Assembly (NCBI GenBank): GCA_000697055.1
Contig: JNDT01001811.1
Location: forward strand, 1-20,072
Reading direction: 5' to 3'
DNA: 20,072 bases
Source of the DNA: Saksenaea vasiformis B4078
Lineage: Eukaryota; Mucoromycota; Mucoromycetes; Mucorales; Saksenaeaceae
The translations under genes and the position numbers were made by a program. The notes beneath the pieces were generated by a model, which was not told the origin of the DNA, did no database searches, and saw only the letters and a list, made by a program, of their open reading frames with translations. Shown one piece after another: positions 9,939-19,243 of the stretch (its first letter is position 1; every line of letters starts with the position of its first letter).

Positions 9939-10774
9939 TTATACAATTCTGGAGCAAGATATGGTATGAAGACCGGACAGCAAGATGCGTCGTGGAGAGC
10001 TTTGTATAGTATCGGAAATAAGCGGTTGTGGGTGAGGTATTATGAGTTGCGGTTGAATAGCAGGTGGCAGAGCTCTCACTGAGCTATCTCGGGTAACTCT
10101 TACATATCCAATCGCCTGTCTAGCTTGTTGGATATTTTGTATTGCGCTACGGACAACTTGATTTTGCATCCAGCGAAGGTAGTAGGAGTGCAATGCCTGG
10201 GGATTATTTGTAGAAAACGGTGTTCCCGTTGGCCTGCTAGTTCCATTGAACAGCAAAATCTGTCCACCTTGTGATGGCGACTTGGCGTGCATCTTGGTAT
10301 CTTGGGACTAACTGGGGAAGACAGCCTCCTTTCTTCGCGGATACGCACAGGTAGAATCAGGTATCTCGTTCCCTGGCGACGGGTGAAGAATTCTCGTGCA
10401 TTTTTTATGTTGTTACCTCTGTTGGGATCATAATCTTCGAGGTGGTATCGTTGGAAACGCTGTTCTGGGATGTGGGTCCGTAGTAGCATACCTCAGTGGG
10501 CCAGAAGTCATCAGCATCTCGTACACTGGACGAAACGGCTGCTCGGTAGAGGGACAACGCGGCGAATGCGCGCTTGAATCCAAGCTTGCCGTGTCGCAGC
10601 ACTAACGAAAGTTTTAGCTTAACCACAAACTCCATATTGGTATGCTTACCCTGTCTCGAAATCAAGAGATTTTGATTCTAAGACATTTCGGACGATAGTA
10701 ACGTTGTCTTTATCCATCAACAAGATAGCGTCCGTCAACATCCGTTGAGGCTCGATCCTGAGACCGTGCTTCAT
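9939..10774 (-). CDS. Tentative four-exon hypothetical gene (about 214 aa)
   Basis: Three minus-strand frames each carry protein-like stretches here that can be joined by plausible introns. Model: exon 1 10774-10650 (MKHGLRIEPQRMLTDAILLM..., then donor GTAAGC); exon 2 10584-10492 (contains EQPFRPVYEMLMTSG, then donor GTATGC); exon 3 10418-10313 (contains NAREFFTRRQGTRYLILPV, then donor GTTAGT); exon 4 10259-9939 (contains SYYLRWMQNQVVRSAIQN, stop TAA). Introns would be 65, 73 and 53 nt and all phases agree. Alternatives exist: a 48-nt intron 1 ending TTAG, or a 32-nt intron 2, and a pseudogene with shifts cannot be excluded. No domain is recognised; exon 4 is Gln- and Pro-rich. It lies directly downstream of the Crypton-like relic on the same strand and could even derive from it. 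Confidence 0.3.
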
Positions 10775-10816
10775 TGGAACCGATATTTCTAATTTTTCCA
10801 GCTGTGTGGTCTATGG

Positions 10817-11483
10817 TCATGACCGCTCAACGTTTGTCTTTTTCTTTTTAATCAACCTGGTCGGCTTATCGACAGAGATGCCTTGCATGCTTCGTTGCTG
10901 TTCGAGTGTCATGGCTGCGTCAGCTGCATGAGACGTTTCCCCCGCCGCTGCCATGCGCATGATCTCCATCATCACTACCTTTCGACGGTGGAACGCCTAG
11001 CGTGCTTTATCACTCGAGCACCATCTGCATTGTGTTGCTTCTTCTCCAGCAGCTGAATGGCAGGCTTTCCGTGAAGCCCGGCGTTCCACTCTTTCCAGAG
11101 GTTGGTGATGGTGAGAAACTTTCCGAATTTATAGTCCACCTGACTATGGTCTTCAGTTCCGGCGGCAGAAACCAGGGTTGCCGACGCCAGGGACATGGCA
11201 TTCTCGCCGCTAACGTTCGATCCATTGCTTACGACCGAGTGGAAGGCTTGCATCGCCTAGAGAACGTCGGCAAAGGTTCTGTGCAGCCCGTTACTTTGGC
11301 ATTAATAGTGGTAAGTTGGTCCTTCAGGTCAGACCACAACGACATTAACTGTGGGTCGTTTTTCCGCTGCACGGCATCCAAGCAATGATCAACGTCCAAG
11401 ATCGCGTATTTCAAACGCTGAAGGTTGGTCGTGACTTTGGGAATATCCAAACGTTGAGCGAATGCTGTGTGTCCGTGCATCAC
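10817..11483 (-). pseudogene. Broken GCR1_C-domain (Ndc10/Crypton-like) ORF
   Basis: Three successive minus-strand frames make one protein in the right order. The first (to about 11265) includes LKYAILDVDHCLDAVQRKND and a DLKDQL segment. The second (from about 11253 to 10975) contains FLTITNLWKEWNAGLHGKPA, matching the hallmark T-x-x-x-L-W-x-E-W-x-x-G-x-x-G-x-P-A/S of the GCR1_C DNA-binding domain. The third supplies the rest of the domain (HRRKVVMMEIMRMA), then a tail with ISVDKPTRLIKKKK and a TGA at 10817-10819. Frame shifts near 11260 and near 10985 break it. In fungi this domain occurs in Gcr1-type regulators and in many copies fused to Ndc10/tyrosine-recombinase-like regions of Crypton-type elements. 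The decay and neighbouring transposons favour the second, but no recombinase catalytic residues were identified. Confidence 0.6.
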
Positions 11484-11880
11484 ACATCATTTCTTTCAGA
11501 AGATCTTTTCTAAATGAAACGAGTGTACTGTCTTTACAAACGTTTGTACTATCGTGTGGCAGCAGTCATTTCGATCAACGGTATATCTTAAAACGCTGGC
11601 GGTTGCATATTTACTCATCATCTTTCGAATCAGAAAACGATTCGTATATGTAGAATTTCTGGACATCCGCCCAAACCAATCATGGAGCAGTGAGTTAACT
11701 GGTGGGAAGTCAGCGCCAGCACTGCAGGATCTTCTATTTCCCTGAGTACGTTACATTATGCAGCATTCTCCCATTTCCTGGATGAAACCAATATGCAAGG
11801 TCAAAACGTGATGGCCATCTGCAGGCCACTATGCCAGGTACGGCCAAATCCTGCATGTCCAAAGCGAAGATAATTCAGTA

Positions 11881-12060
11881 CCCGACAAACTTCCTGGCTG
11901 ATAATCTAAACGCAGACGCCTTCCGCATGAGGACGTTTTCCGGTCCCTGAAGGACGTCATAGATGAAAAAGCAATCAAACGCGTTGCCTAGATCATCCTA
12001 GTAACGCCGTACAAGCTCATCCACAAGAGACCATTGTTTGCGCATGGATGGCAACTTGCC
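11881..12060 (-). pseudogene. Protein-like fragment upstream of the GCR1_C relic
   Basis: On the minus strand a frame reads GKLPSMRKQWSLVDELVRRY, an in-frame TAG, then DDLGNAFDCFFIYDVLQGPE and about 20 more residues to a TGA at 11879-11881. The composition is protein-like and the strand is that of the GCR1_C relic, so it may be an upstream piece of the same element. Between this and 11483 no convincing coding connection could be traced. Family unknown. Confidence 0.3.
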
Positions 12061-14030
12061 AATAATACTAACAACTACCAGAGAAACAAAGCGAAATGCA
12101 TAAATTTTCACTCATCCATACGTAATGCGAAAATCTGGTGGTAACAAAAAAATTGCTTCAATTCAGCCAGAGTACTTTTATTTTCCTCCTTTTCGTCGCT
12201 CCTCTTTTCCCTTCTTTCCTTCATCATCTGCTAGCTAATTTACTTTACGATTTGTCGGTGAGTGTGCAGCAGTTCCCTACATTATTTTCTGATACAGAAT
12301 ATGCAAAGACCTAAAGGAAAAAAAACACCATTTTCTGATGGCGACGTTACCGCAAAAAATGCGATTTACATATGACGCCAAGCTTGGTAAGCTGTTGATG
12401 TTTATGATCAACCACAATTACCGCTTTAGATGACGAAAATGTGCTATTCAAGGTCCTGTAATTTCATGAAATAGAGTATTACTCCCTTTCATGTGGCACA
12501 AGATCATGTACTTCTTTTTCCAAGTGACCCAGGGTTGTTTATTCATGCAGCAATTATTACACAAGGATCATGCGTCCAACGGCAGCTTGAAAGGAACGTA
12601 ACATCTTTATGTCAAGGAACAGTTAACTAAATCTATTTCTTTAGACCTCTTTTACACCGCTGCAGAGGTTATCCTGCTAAGGTATCAACCGATACTTTGT
12701 GGGCGTCTCTGTAAGCCGTCAATCCTAACCTGTGCTCTTTGGTAAATATCCATTGCTCCATATACAAAAATGATTAATCTTACGATACAGCCTTCAAAGA
12801 CCTAAGCAGAGACTCCTTGGAGTTTACAGTGAAGGCAACCAACCAACCCTTAGGCAATCAGGCACAAAAATCTGGCTATGACTGTCTCGAGGGTTAGAGG
12901 CCCGTCATCCTAGCCCCACAGTTAGGCCTGGGCTTTGCGACCTCCTAGTGGAATGGAGGTGGTGCTACTTGCACACGTCAGGTAAGAAAATTGCAATGAT
13001 TGGTTGGTTTTGTTGACCTCATTTGCGGGGTGCACCGCTGGGGTGCATGTAGGGAAACCCAACTTTAACTCGCAAATTCAACATTGAAGCTAGACTTATT
13101 GACAGCGATTAAATGCTACGCACAGTACCACATCACGACCAACAGGGGGATGATAACTACTACTTGCTGATAGTAAGCTTATGATACGTTCTCTAAATGT
13201 AGTACAGAACGGTCTTCAGTTCAAAAGAAGAAATATGGTTTTCACTGGATGTATGACGGAAACGTCACCGATCAAAACCTTCGTCCGACGTTTGATGGTC
13301 AAAAAAAGACCTAGTAACCTCTACAAATTCATTTTTCTTACAGTATGACACAAAGACACTTATCGGGACCTTCATACTGTCTCGTCATAGGTCGCATATT
13401 TTGCGGTTTGCAACGCGTTATTTCATGACGTGTTTTGGACTGAAATAAGAGAGCTAGCTGTCCCCTGAAAAAGCTTTGAACATGATTATGCAAAAACCAA
13501 TGTAGGATTTGCCGAGCCTCGTCTCATTTTATGGACCGTGCTACATCCAGCAACCATGTACTAAGCTGGGGGCTGAGCTGTTACTGTGCTGTGACTCCAC
13601 CAACTTATCATTATTGTTAGTGCACATGCCCAATCTGAGAAAGAAAAATAGCCGACTTTGGCGATGTCCGCTAAAGAAAAAAGTTTCTTTAGAGTAAATG
13701 ATTGACTTTGGGTACACAGATACGTGACCAATAGGCCCAGGGCAACGATCTTGCTGTTTTCAACCAAACATATATTCTAGCCCAAGTACTTTTCCTTGCT
13801 TCTGTACCCGATTTTGACGGATCGAGTCCCGGTGTCGCAACCCATGAAACGAGGGTCCTACCTTGCCTTAGAAACGCGTTGCTTTAACAGATACTTAGTT
13901 TGCATTTTAATTGTCACATGCTCGTTTAACTCTCCGAAGTGTCCACGATATGAAGCGGGGAAAAGTGCGCTTCTCGAGCAATAAAAGGTATAGACGTCAA
14001 TTTGTGCTACCTCCATACACATTCACATGC
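12061..14030. other. Gene-free stretch
   Basis: No frame longer than about 70 codons and no recognisable domain, RNA gene or transposon end was seen over nearly 2 kb. A TTGGTTGGT motif at about 13001 is matched in inverted orientation in the ACCAACCAA-rich segment near 12838-12849, flanking about 150 bases, but arms are short and may be chance. Confidence 0.5.
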
Positions 14031-14037
14031 TGTAGTT

Positions 14038-14105
14038 TGTTTTCCTTCTTTCCGTCTTTACCGCTCATCCTTCTTTATCTCTCTTTTCCCTCTATTCCTT
14101 ACAAC
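14038..14105 (+). promoter_or_regulatory. Pyrimidine-rich leader of the 88-aa gene at 14106
   Basis: An almost continuous C/T tract runs up to the ATG at 14106, as is common in fungal core promoters and 5' UTRs. An A/T element AATAAAAGG at 13980-13988 lies upstream and could act as a TATA-like site. The assignment rests on composition and position only. Confidence 0.5.
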
Positions 14106-14436
14106 ATGGCTTCATCTGTCGATCAAGACGTATTCTTCCGTAAAAATGGTAAGGATTGATCATGGAATGCGAAGGTCGTTTTCATGTTCCCAACAATAAT
14201 TGTTCTTGGCAGCACACCAACCCATAGGAGAAGAAGACATGCGTAAACTGATCGAATCTTTGAAACTGGACGCTTCTGATAATGAGCTTCGCACGATGCT
14301 TGAATCAGCTAAACTGGAGGGAGGTGCAATTGACAAGGAGCAAATTCAACGGATCTTAACGTCCATGTTGGCGGATGGGAAACATCTTGGTGAACTGACC
14401 GGATCTATTGGCGAGTTTGATATTGACCTTCGATAA
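14106..14436 (+). CDS. Small hypothetical protein (88 aa), two exons, possibly degenerate EF-hand
   Basis: Exon 1 14106-14148 (MASSVDQDVFFRKN) is followed by a 64-nt intron (donor GTAAGG at 14149, acceptor GGCAG ending 14212) and exon 2 14213-14436. The joined frame reads ...RKN-AHQPIGEEDMRKLIE... and stops with TAA. The product is acidic and helical, with two helix-like blocks (EEDMRKLIESLKLDASDNEL and DKEQIQRILTSMLADGK) whose spacing recalls a pair of EF-hands, but no canonical calcium loop (DxDxDG) is present. It could equally be a small adaptor or chromatin-associated protein. No signal peptide or membrane segment. The clean intron, CT-rich leader and intact frame argue for a real gene; its function is not recognised. 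Confidence 0.78.
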
Positions 14437-14682
14437 ATATTATACTTCTTTCTTTTTCCCTTACCTTTTCCTGTTGTAATAATAGTATCTCTCCCTATGC
14501 GGTAAAGCAAAAAGAACGTGTCTTGTATGGGTTTTAGACTCCGTTTATCTTTGTCGGTGCTCGAGGCAGAGTCCCTTTAATGAGAAAATCGATCTCACTT
14601 TCATGTGTTAAAAGGATCTAGAAGGGCCTTTTGTCTATCTCTCTTAAGATCCTACCATGAGAACGAGATAATTTGAAGAGGA

Positions 14683-14985
14683 CTATTGGCTGGAAGAAAG
14701 ACGGCTTGAACCATCGGTATTTAAATGCAATGCCTGGCTGAACCCCGTCTGCTTGCTTTGTTTCAAACATTTGATGGCATCATACATAACAATGCAGCAG
14801 TGCGTGGTAGCCCAATCATTCTCCGCCTCGAATAACAGCGAGGCACCCGATTTATGGTATTGGAGACAGTGAATTTGGAAACAGGTATAGTAGTCATACA
14901 CGTCTGACTCTGGCATCAAATGTGAATAGTCCATTATTTGTTTGCCTTTCAGTTGGACAGAAGTCTTCCACAACAGTTTTGCGGT
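14683..14985 (-). other. Isolated ORF or exon fragment of unknown nature
   Basis: A minus-strand open stretch of about 100 codons with protein-like composition; the first ATG gives MDYSHLMPESDVYDYYTCFQ and the frame runs on through FEAENDWATTHCCIVMYDAI to a stop at 14683. Sequence just upstream (AAATAACTTAG) looks like a splice acceptor, so this may be a last exon, but no preceding exon was found. Cys and His residues are frequent but form no known zinc-binding spacing. It could be a transposon fragment. Confidence 0.25.
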
Positions 14986-15248
14986 AAAACTAAGTTATTT
15001 AACGGAGGTCAAGAAAAGTGCTTCTTTATGGTCATTCGATAAGCAAACAATGTTCGTCGATAGGCCTGTATATATTAGCAGGGAAAAAGTTCTTCAATAA
15101 ACGACAGTCGATCTGAATCGTGATTAACTGTTCCTCCAGCTGGAGCTGTCCATATTGTAGCAGAATATATCAACGCCGAGCATTTAATTTGTAAGCACAC
15201 AATGCCTATTGTCGGGGCGACGTCAATTTTTTTTTATTTCGAAGCACC

Positions 15249-15284
15249 GCTGACAAATTTGTCGTATATAAGCAGCTGACAAAT
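15249..15284 (+). promoter_or_regulatory. Repeated GCTGACAAAT element with palindrome, upstream of the DsbA-like gene
   Basis: GCTGACAAAT occurs twice (15249-15258 and 15275-15284), 26 bases apart. The first copy overlaps the perfect 12-base palindrome GACAAATTTGTC (15252-15263). Two copies of the same decamer 100-135 bases before the start codon suggest a binding site for an activator. A bZIP stress factor is one candidate because TGACAAA-like sites are known for such factors, but this is inference. Confidence 0.4.
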
Positions 15285-15303
15285 CGATCGCCACAGTCGG
15301 CAC

Positions 15304-15311
15304 TATAAAAG
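15304..15311 (+). promoter_or_regulatory. TATA box of the DsbA-like gene
   Basis: TATAAAAG lies 73 bases before the ATG at 15384. A second match, TATATAAG, is at 15265-15272 between the two GCTGACAAAT copies. The nearer site has the usual spacing for a fungal core promoter. Confidence 0.55.
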
Positions 15312-15383
15312 AGACAACAAAAAACACATTCCGCTCATCAATTTTTTTTATTTTGCATTTTCATCACCTTTCACACGCATACA

Positions 15384-16201
15384 ATGGCTTCTGTCGCTCG
15401 ACGCATCAAAATTGATATTACAAGTGACACTGTTTGTCCTTGGTTAGTAGTACTGCTTTGTTTATCATCTTGTAGATCGCTGATCCTTTTTATTTTAGGT
15501 GTTTCATCGGCAAACGCCGCTTGGATCGAGCGATTGAAGAAATCAAGTCCAAGAATCCCGATACGGAATTCCAGATCGAATGGCATCCATTCCAACTCGA
15601 TCCCTATCTTTCCAAAGAACCTATTACCAAACTAGAAATGTACCGTCGCCGATTTGGTGAAGCTCGTGCCAAGCAAATGGTTCCAGCGATGAAGAAATTG
15701 GGATTAGAAGAGGGTATTCGTTTTTCCTATGATGGCGTCATTGCCAACACCTTGGATTCCCATCGCCTCGTTCAATGGGCAAAGCAATTTGGAAAGCAAA
15801 ATGAAATGGCCGAAGAAATGTTCACCTTTTATTTCGAGCAAGATAAATGTCTCACTGACTACGAAGCATTAGCCGAAGCAGCCGGCCGCGTCGGCTTGGA
15901 TAAAACAAAGGTAAAAGAAGACGAGAGGTTTTACAACGAGTAGTTGAGCTTACATGACCTAATTCAGGCCTTGGAGTATCTCAAGAGCAATGAGGACGTT
16001 GAAGCCGTGCGAACAGCTGCCTTCGAGAGCCAACGAAACAGTATCCATGGTGTACCAAACTTTACCATCCAGAACAAGTAAGAAAAAGTTTTTCATAGGG
16101 AAATTAAATTGACTCTATTGTTTAGATATAACCTTTCTGGAGCACAAGAACCCGAGACTTTCTTGGAGATCTTTGAAGAAATCTTGGACAACACCAAGTA
16201 A
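15384..16201 (+). CDS. FrnE-like DsbA-family thioredoxin-fold oxidoreductase
   Basis: Four exons: 15384-15442, 15499-15910, 15968-16077 and 16126-16201, with introns of 56, 57 and 48 nt; all phases agree and the product has 218 residues, normal for the family. It opens with a strand (RRIKIDITSDTVCPWC) carrying the redox motif C18-P-W-C21, has a long helical insertion (about 45-150) and returns to the thioredoxin fold with the cis-proline segment HGVPNF, then FTIQNKYNLSGAQEP. This is the pattern of the FrnE / 2-hydroxychromene-2-carboxylate isomerase branch of DsbA proteins; the CXXC favours thiol-disulfide exchange over the glutathione-dependent isomerase role. No signal peptide, so cytosolic. 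Intron 1 splits the Trp codon within the CPWC motif. A frame without splicing would end at 15943, which would lose the cis-proline part. Its stop is 10 bp from that of OMA1 on the other strand. Confidence 0.93.
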
Positions 16202-16211
16202 AAATCCATAA

Positions 16212-17477
16212 CTACCATCGAACCCATCTATCACGGAACATATCGGAGAATGTACGAAGCTCAGTTGAGCAATCACTTTCTGCTCGTTTGGCAATCGCAA
16301 CTGGCATCTTCATAGTCAATAATATTAGCATCACACAATAAAAAAATTAGAAATGCATGTACCTCTTTTTCAAGGAATTCAATACGATTTTTGTGGCTAG
16401 GATGTGTACTTGCGAACTGGGGAATTTCACCACCACCTGCCCGCTCCATGCGTCGCCATACATTGACAGCTTCATGTGGATCAAAGCACGCCTGTGCCAT
16501 GAGTTGTAAACCAATCGCGTCTGCTTCTGTTTCGCATTTTCTCGAAAATGGCTTCATTAACAGAAAATTCAGTGTCAATTGGTTGAAGATAAAAGATGGG
16601 TCGATGCCAAACAGAGCCAATGTCAGTTGAGCTGCCAACAGCACCTTGGCAAAACTTAGTTTTTCCGCGCTATGACGCGCGAGTTGATGTGAAATTTCGT
16701 GTCCAAGTACCGCGGCCATCCCGTCTACCCAGCTCATTTGAACGGGTTGTATCAATACGATAGCGGCACCTACCTTCATTCTGAACAATAGGAAGAATAC
16801 CAGTAAACACAAATACCTTGCCACCTGGTAGCACAAATGCACTATGCGACAAAACAAAAAGCACATTAGACCTTGGGTAAAGCAATCATCTCAGATCAAA
16901 AAACCAACTTTCGCTCAGGAGAATCAATCACGTGGAACTCCCATTGCATATCCTCCATGCCTGACACCCGTACTAAACGTTGTGCTACTCGAGTTACAAA
17001 GCGGGTATAAGGATGATGTGAAGAGAGGATGCGGTGGCCATATTGCATCATCACCTCATGATATGCCTGCTTAGCCATGGCTTTTCGGAAAATACCTCAT
17101 TTAGTCCTTTGCATATTTATCGCGCGCTTTCTTTAAGCTGTACCTTCTTCTTGTCGCGGCGTAATGTCCATAAACCGACGGCGTCCACTGACAGGCACTT
17201 GCTCTAAATGCGTCACGTAATAACCTCCAAACATCACCGTTCCTGTGCCAAGGAACACCCATAGCCGGCGCGATTTGTAAAATGGTTGATCCTTATTGAA
17301 TCGTCGATAACCTCCTGTGGGAGGAAAGGAGGGTGGTGAACTTCGCGGGAATGACGGGAGTTGACTAGAAAAATGGCGGCGGCATGGAAGAGGTACCAAA
17401 GGAGAAGAACGCGGCAACAAATGTTGCAGACGAGGTTGCTGCCATCGCAACTTGCTACGTTGGAAAAGAGTGGCCAT
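16212..17477 (-). CDS. OMA1: Mitochondrial metalloendopeptidase OMA1 (M48 family)
   Basis: Five minus-strand exons: 17477-17144, 17080-16909, 16841-16774, 16724-16363 and 16307-16212, introns 63, 67, 49 and 55 nt, all in phase, giving 343 residues, close to yeast Oma1. The N-terminus is Arg/Ser/Pro-rich without acidic residues (MATLFQRSKLRWQQPRLQ), fitting a mitochondrial presequence. A membrane segment (RLWVFLGTGTVMFGGYYV) follows at about 70-90. Then come the family motifs: FMDITPRQEE, NAFVLPGGKVFVFTGIL, the zinc site HEISH at 200-204 in LGHEISHQLARHSAEK, a hydrophobic stretch, and ETEADAIGLQLM with the third ligand, probably Glu258. The last exon reads MPVAIAKRAESDC and ends DRWVRW. OMA1 works in the inner membrane, cleaving substrates under membrane stress; in fungi it assists turnover of misfolded membrane proteins. 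All catalytic residues are present. Confidence 0.94.
16337..16342 (+). terminator. AATAAA poly(A) signal usable by the DsbA-like gene
   Basis: A canonical plus-strand AATAAA lies 136 bases after the DsbA-like stop and inside OMA1 intron 4 (16308-16362 on the other strand). If used, the DsbA-like mRNA would be antisense to OMA1's last exon and part of intron 4. Confidence 0.45.
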
Positions 17478-18009
17478 GCCGAACGGCTCTTGCAGAAGAA
17501 ACTCTGCCGTCAGGCAATAGTCCCTCACTCGTTATTTTAACACCCGCAGTTAATTCTGGCGGGTTGGTTGAGTCAAAAAACGATCCGGTTTACTCAGAGA
17601 GAGCTGAACCCGACGTTTTCATTGGCTGTTGTGCAGCTCTCCATCATCTTAGGTGCCCTTGTATAAAGACTACAGTCTTCAGGAAAGTAAAGTCGTGCCA
17701 ACCGGGTATTCATAGTCATACAGATTCGAGAATGAACGTCTGTGGATTTCGGTTGTTTAGTTGTTATTTGACCGACGGGAAATCCTTTGAGACTCTTCTT
17801 TATTTGGAGTAAAAATAAGAGATGATGACATATATTTACGTGTCTGTCCCTATTGTCGTCCTATCCATTCGCAGATGCTAATCTTGACTCTAGCCAGTAG
17901 ATTTGAGTTTCTGGGTTAGGATACAGTGATGATCTTTAGACGTGGATCTATGTCTTCATATGTGACCTATACGGAATAACCACTTTTCTTTGTAGCCAGG
18001 TTTAACACT
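17478..18009. other. Intergenic region upstream of OMA1
   Basis: No supportable gene. The minus-strand side should hold the OMA1 promoter. A plus-strand TATAAAG at 17662-17668 suggests a promoter pointing right. The plus frame open from 17384 to 17812 overlaps OMA1 exon 1 in antisense and is taken as a shadow. Confidence 0.4.
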
Positions 18010-18180
18010 ATGTTTGACCAAACGCATTTTATGGATTTGTTCAATCCTGCCATGAGGGAAAGCGAACCATCAGAAAACAAACAAAAGCAATTCAATTCTA
18101 TGGAATTGACAACTAATGAATTACACTACGAGGAAAGAAGTGCGCATACGGTTGAACAAGCTCCGCAAAAACCAGATTAA
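18010..18180 (+). CDS. Possible small ORF or last exon (56 aa)
   Basis: An open frame starts MFDQTHFMDLFNPAMRESEP and ends with TAA at 18178-18180. It is preceded by a convincing splice acceptor (pyrimidine tract then TTTGTAG ending about 17995, in frame with no stop before the ATG), so it may be the last exon of a gene whose first exon lies in 17660-17950; I could not define that exon. The peptide is acidic and hydrophilic with no domain. Unknown function; it may also be chance. Confidence 0.3.
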   Translation: MFDQTHFMDLFNPAMRESEPSENKQKQFNSMELTTNELHYEERSAHTVEQAPQKPD

Positions 18181-18264
18181 ACGTCAATGTCCGAACCATG
18201 TGTCTCCTCGTCAGTCCCTTATATTAAAAAAAAGTAGGAAGCATTGTATGTGATGTCTTTAGTC

Positions 18265-18530
18265 CCAATTTTGGAACCGTTTCAGTAGCGCGTACGCTCT
18301 CCACAAGCTTCGATAACTGGCTCGCACGTTTCGGGCATTGACGTCACGAACACTTTGTGGAATGACTTGCCATTCTTCCAACAGAGTGGCTCCTAACTGC
18401 TCTGACTTATGAGATAGGCGTCTCTGCTTTGGCAGTCAGCGCTCCAGCTCACCTCAGAGGTTCTCGGTACGGACCTAAGTCCAGGCTGGCAGAACGGAGA
18501 CGCGATTCTTGGACTGTCAGTTCCTTGTCC
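18265..18530 (-). pseudogene. Relic of a third Tc1/mariner transposase (C-terminal part)
   Basis: On the minus strand the sequence reads, in two frames, a degenerate version of the end of a Tc1 transposase: RVSVLP, then SLDLGPYREPL (normally SPDLNPIENLW), GELER with stops around it, LPKQRRLSHKSEQLGATLLE, and EEWQVIPQSVRDV followed by NARNVRASYRSLWRAY. The order, the EEW-x-x-I-P-x-S block and the spacing are diagnostic for the family, while several stops and frame changes show it is dead. The Glu of the third catalytic position survives only in a shifted frame. The N-terminal half was not found to the right, so it is truncated. Confidence 0.7.
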
Positions 18531-18539
18531 TTTTGCAGA

Positions 18540-19133
18540 ATTCATTATGCCAAGACAACTGAAACATTGATCACAGTGTGTAGATATCAATGCAATTTTT
18601 GGTGCAGGTCAAAAATTATATCTATCGAGAACACCTGAATGAGAGAAAAAACCTAGTGAATGAATTCACGGAGCATGTGGCAAAGTGTTCCGTCAAGATC
18701 TATTCAATTATACAAGACACCTTTTTTCTCGAGTCGCTGGTGCGACACTGAACATCCAAAAGCCATGACATCCCGGCACCCTTAACGTAAATAACTGGCA
18801 ACTACTATTTTCTTTTTCTTTTTCTTCTACTTGTTTTTTGTTTTACTATCACCGATGCGTGAAAAACAGCTTCCTCAGAGAGCTTGCCTATTACGACACT
18901 TGTCCAAGCATATGTGAGAATGTCCAGCAAACCCTTTAAGGTCACTTAACCTCAAGCAGTTAGGAGCTTCGCTGATTCTTATCCCCAAAGTGTCCTTTTC
19001 CAGACGTCTGTTACGTGTTGCTTAACTCTTAACAGCTGACCAGAATAGGAACGTTATCCATGACGAGGTAATGGCCCTTCATATGTGGATACTGGTCCAT
19101 TTGATCCGTTGGGTGCTTCAGAAAGCCGATATA
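18540..19133. other. Intergenic stretch between two Tc1-type sequences
   Basis: No gene or RNA seen. It holds a pyrimidine tract near 18808-18835 and ends at the terminal repeat of the right-hand Tc1 element. Some of it may be further debris of the minus-strand relic at 18265-18530. Confidence 0.4.
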
Positions 19134-19160
19134 CACTACCCCCCGAAAAAGTATCCGGAT
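19134..19160 (+). repeat. Terminal repeat of the right-hand Tc1/mariner element
   Basis: CACTACCCCCCGAAAAAGTA, continuing TCCGGAT, directly follows a TA (19132-19133) and lies about 85 bases before the transposase ATG. The layout (CA-start, C/G-rich, then AAAAAGTATCCGGA) is typical of Tc1-like ends next to the duplicated TA target. The matching right end is beyond the window. Confidence 0.6.
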
Positions 19161-19243
19161 TAAATTTTAAGTTTGCGAAATTTTTTGGCATGCCCACTTG
19201 CATTCTTCAACTTTTTTGTGCTGATTCTGAAACATAACCAACT

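Noticed and set aside
11002..11388. 128-codon plus-strand open frame
   Set aside because: It is antisense to the GCR1_C-like frames, which match a known domain on the minus strand.
12838..13015. Inverted TTGGTTGGT/ACCAACCAA pair as ends of a small transposon
   Set aside because: The arms are short and low-complexity, with no target duplication or conserved termini.
15521..15943. Start of the DsbA-like protein at the internal Met near 15521
   Set aside because: This would drop the CPWC motif; the spliced exon 1 from 15384 restores it in phase.
16273..16866. Single 197-codon minus frame containing HEISH as a stand-alone protease
   Set aside because: Its ends are intron sequence; splice sites join its core to upstream and downstream exons to make a complete OMA1.
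17384..17812. 142-codon plus-strand open frame
   Set aside because: Its first part is antisense to OMA1 exon 1, which has a clear targeting sequence and continues into conserved motifs. The rest has no domain.
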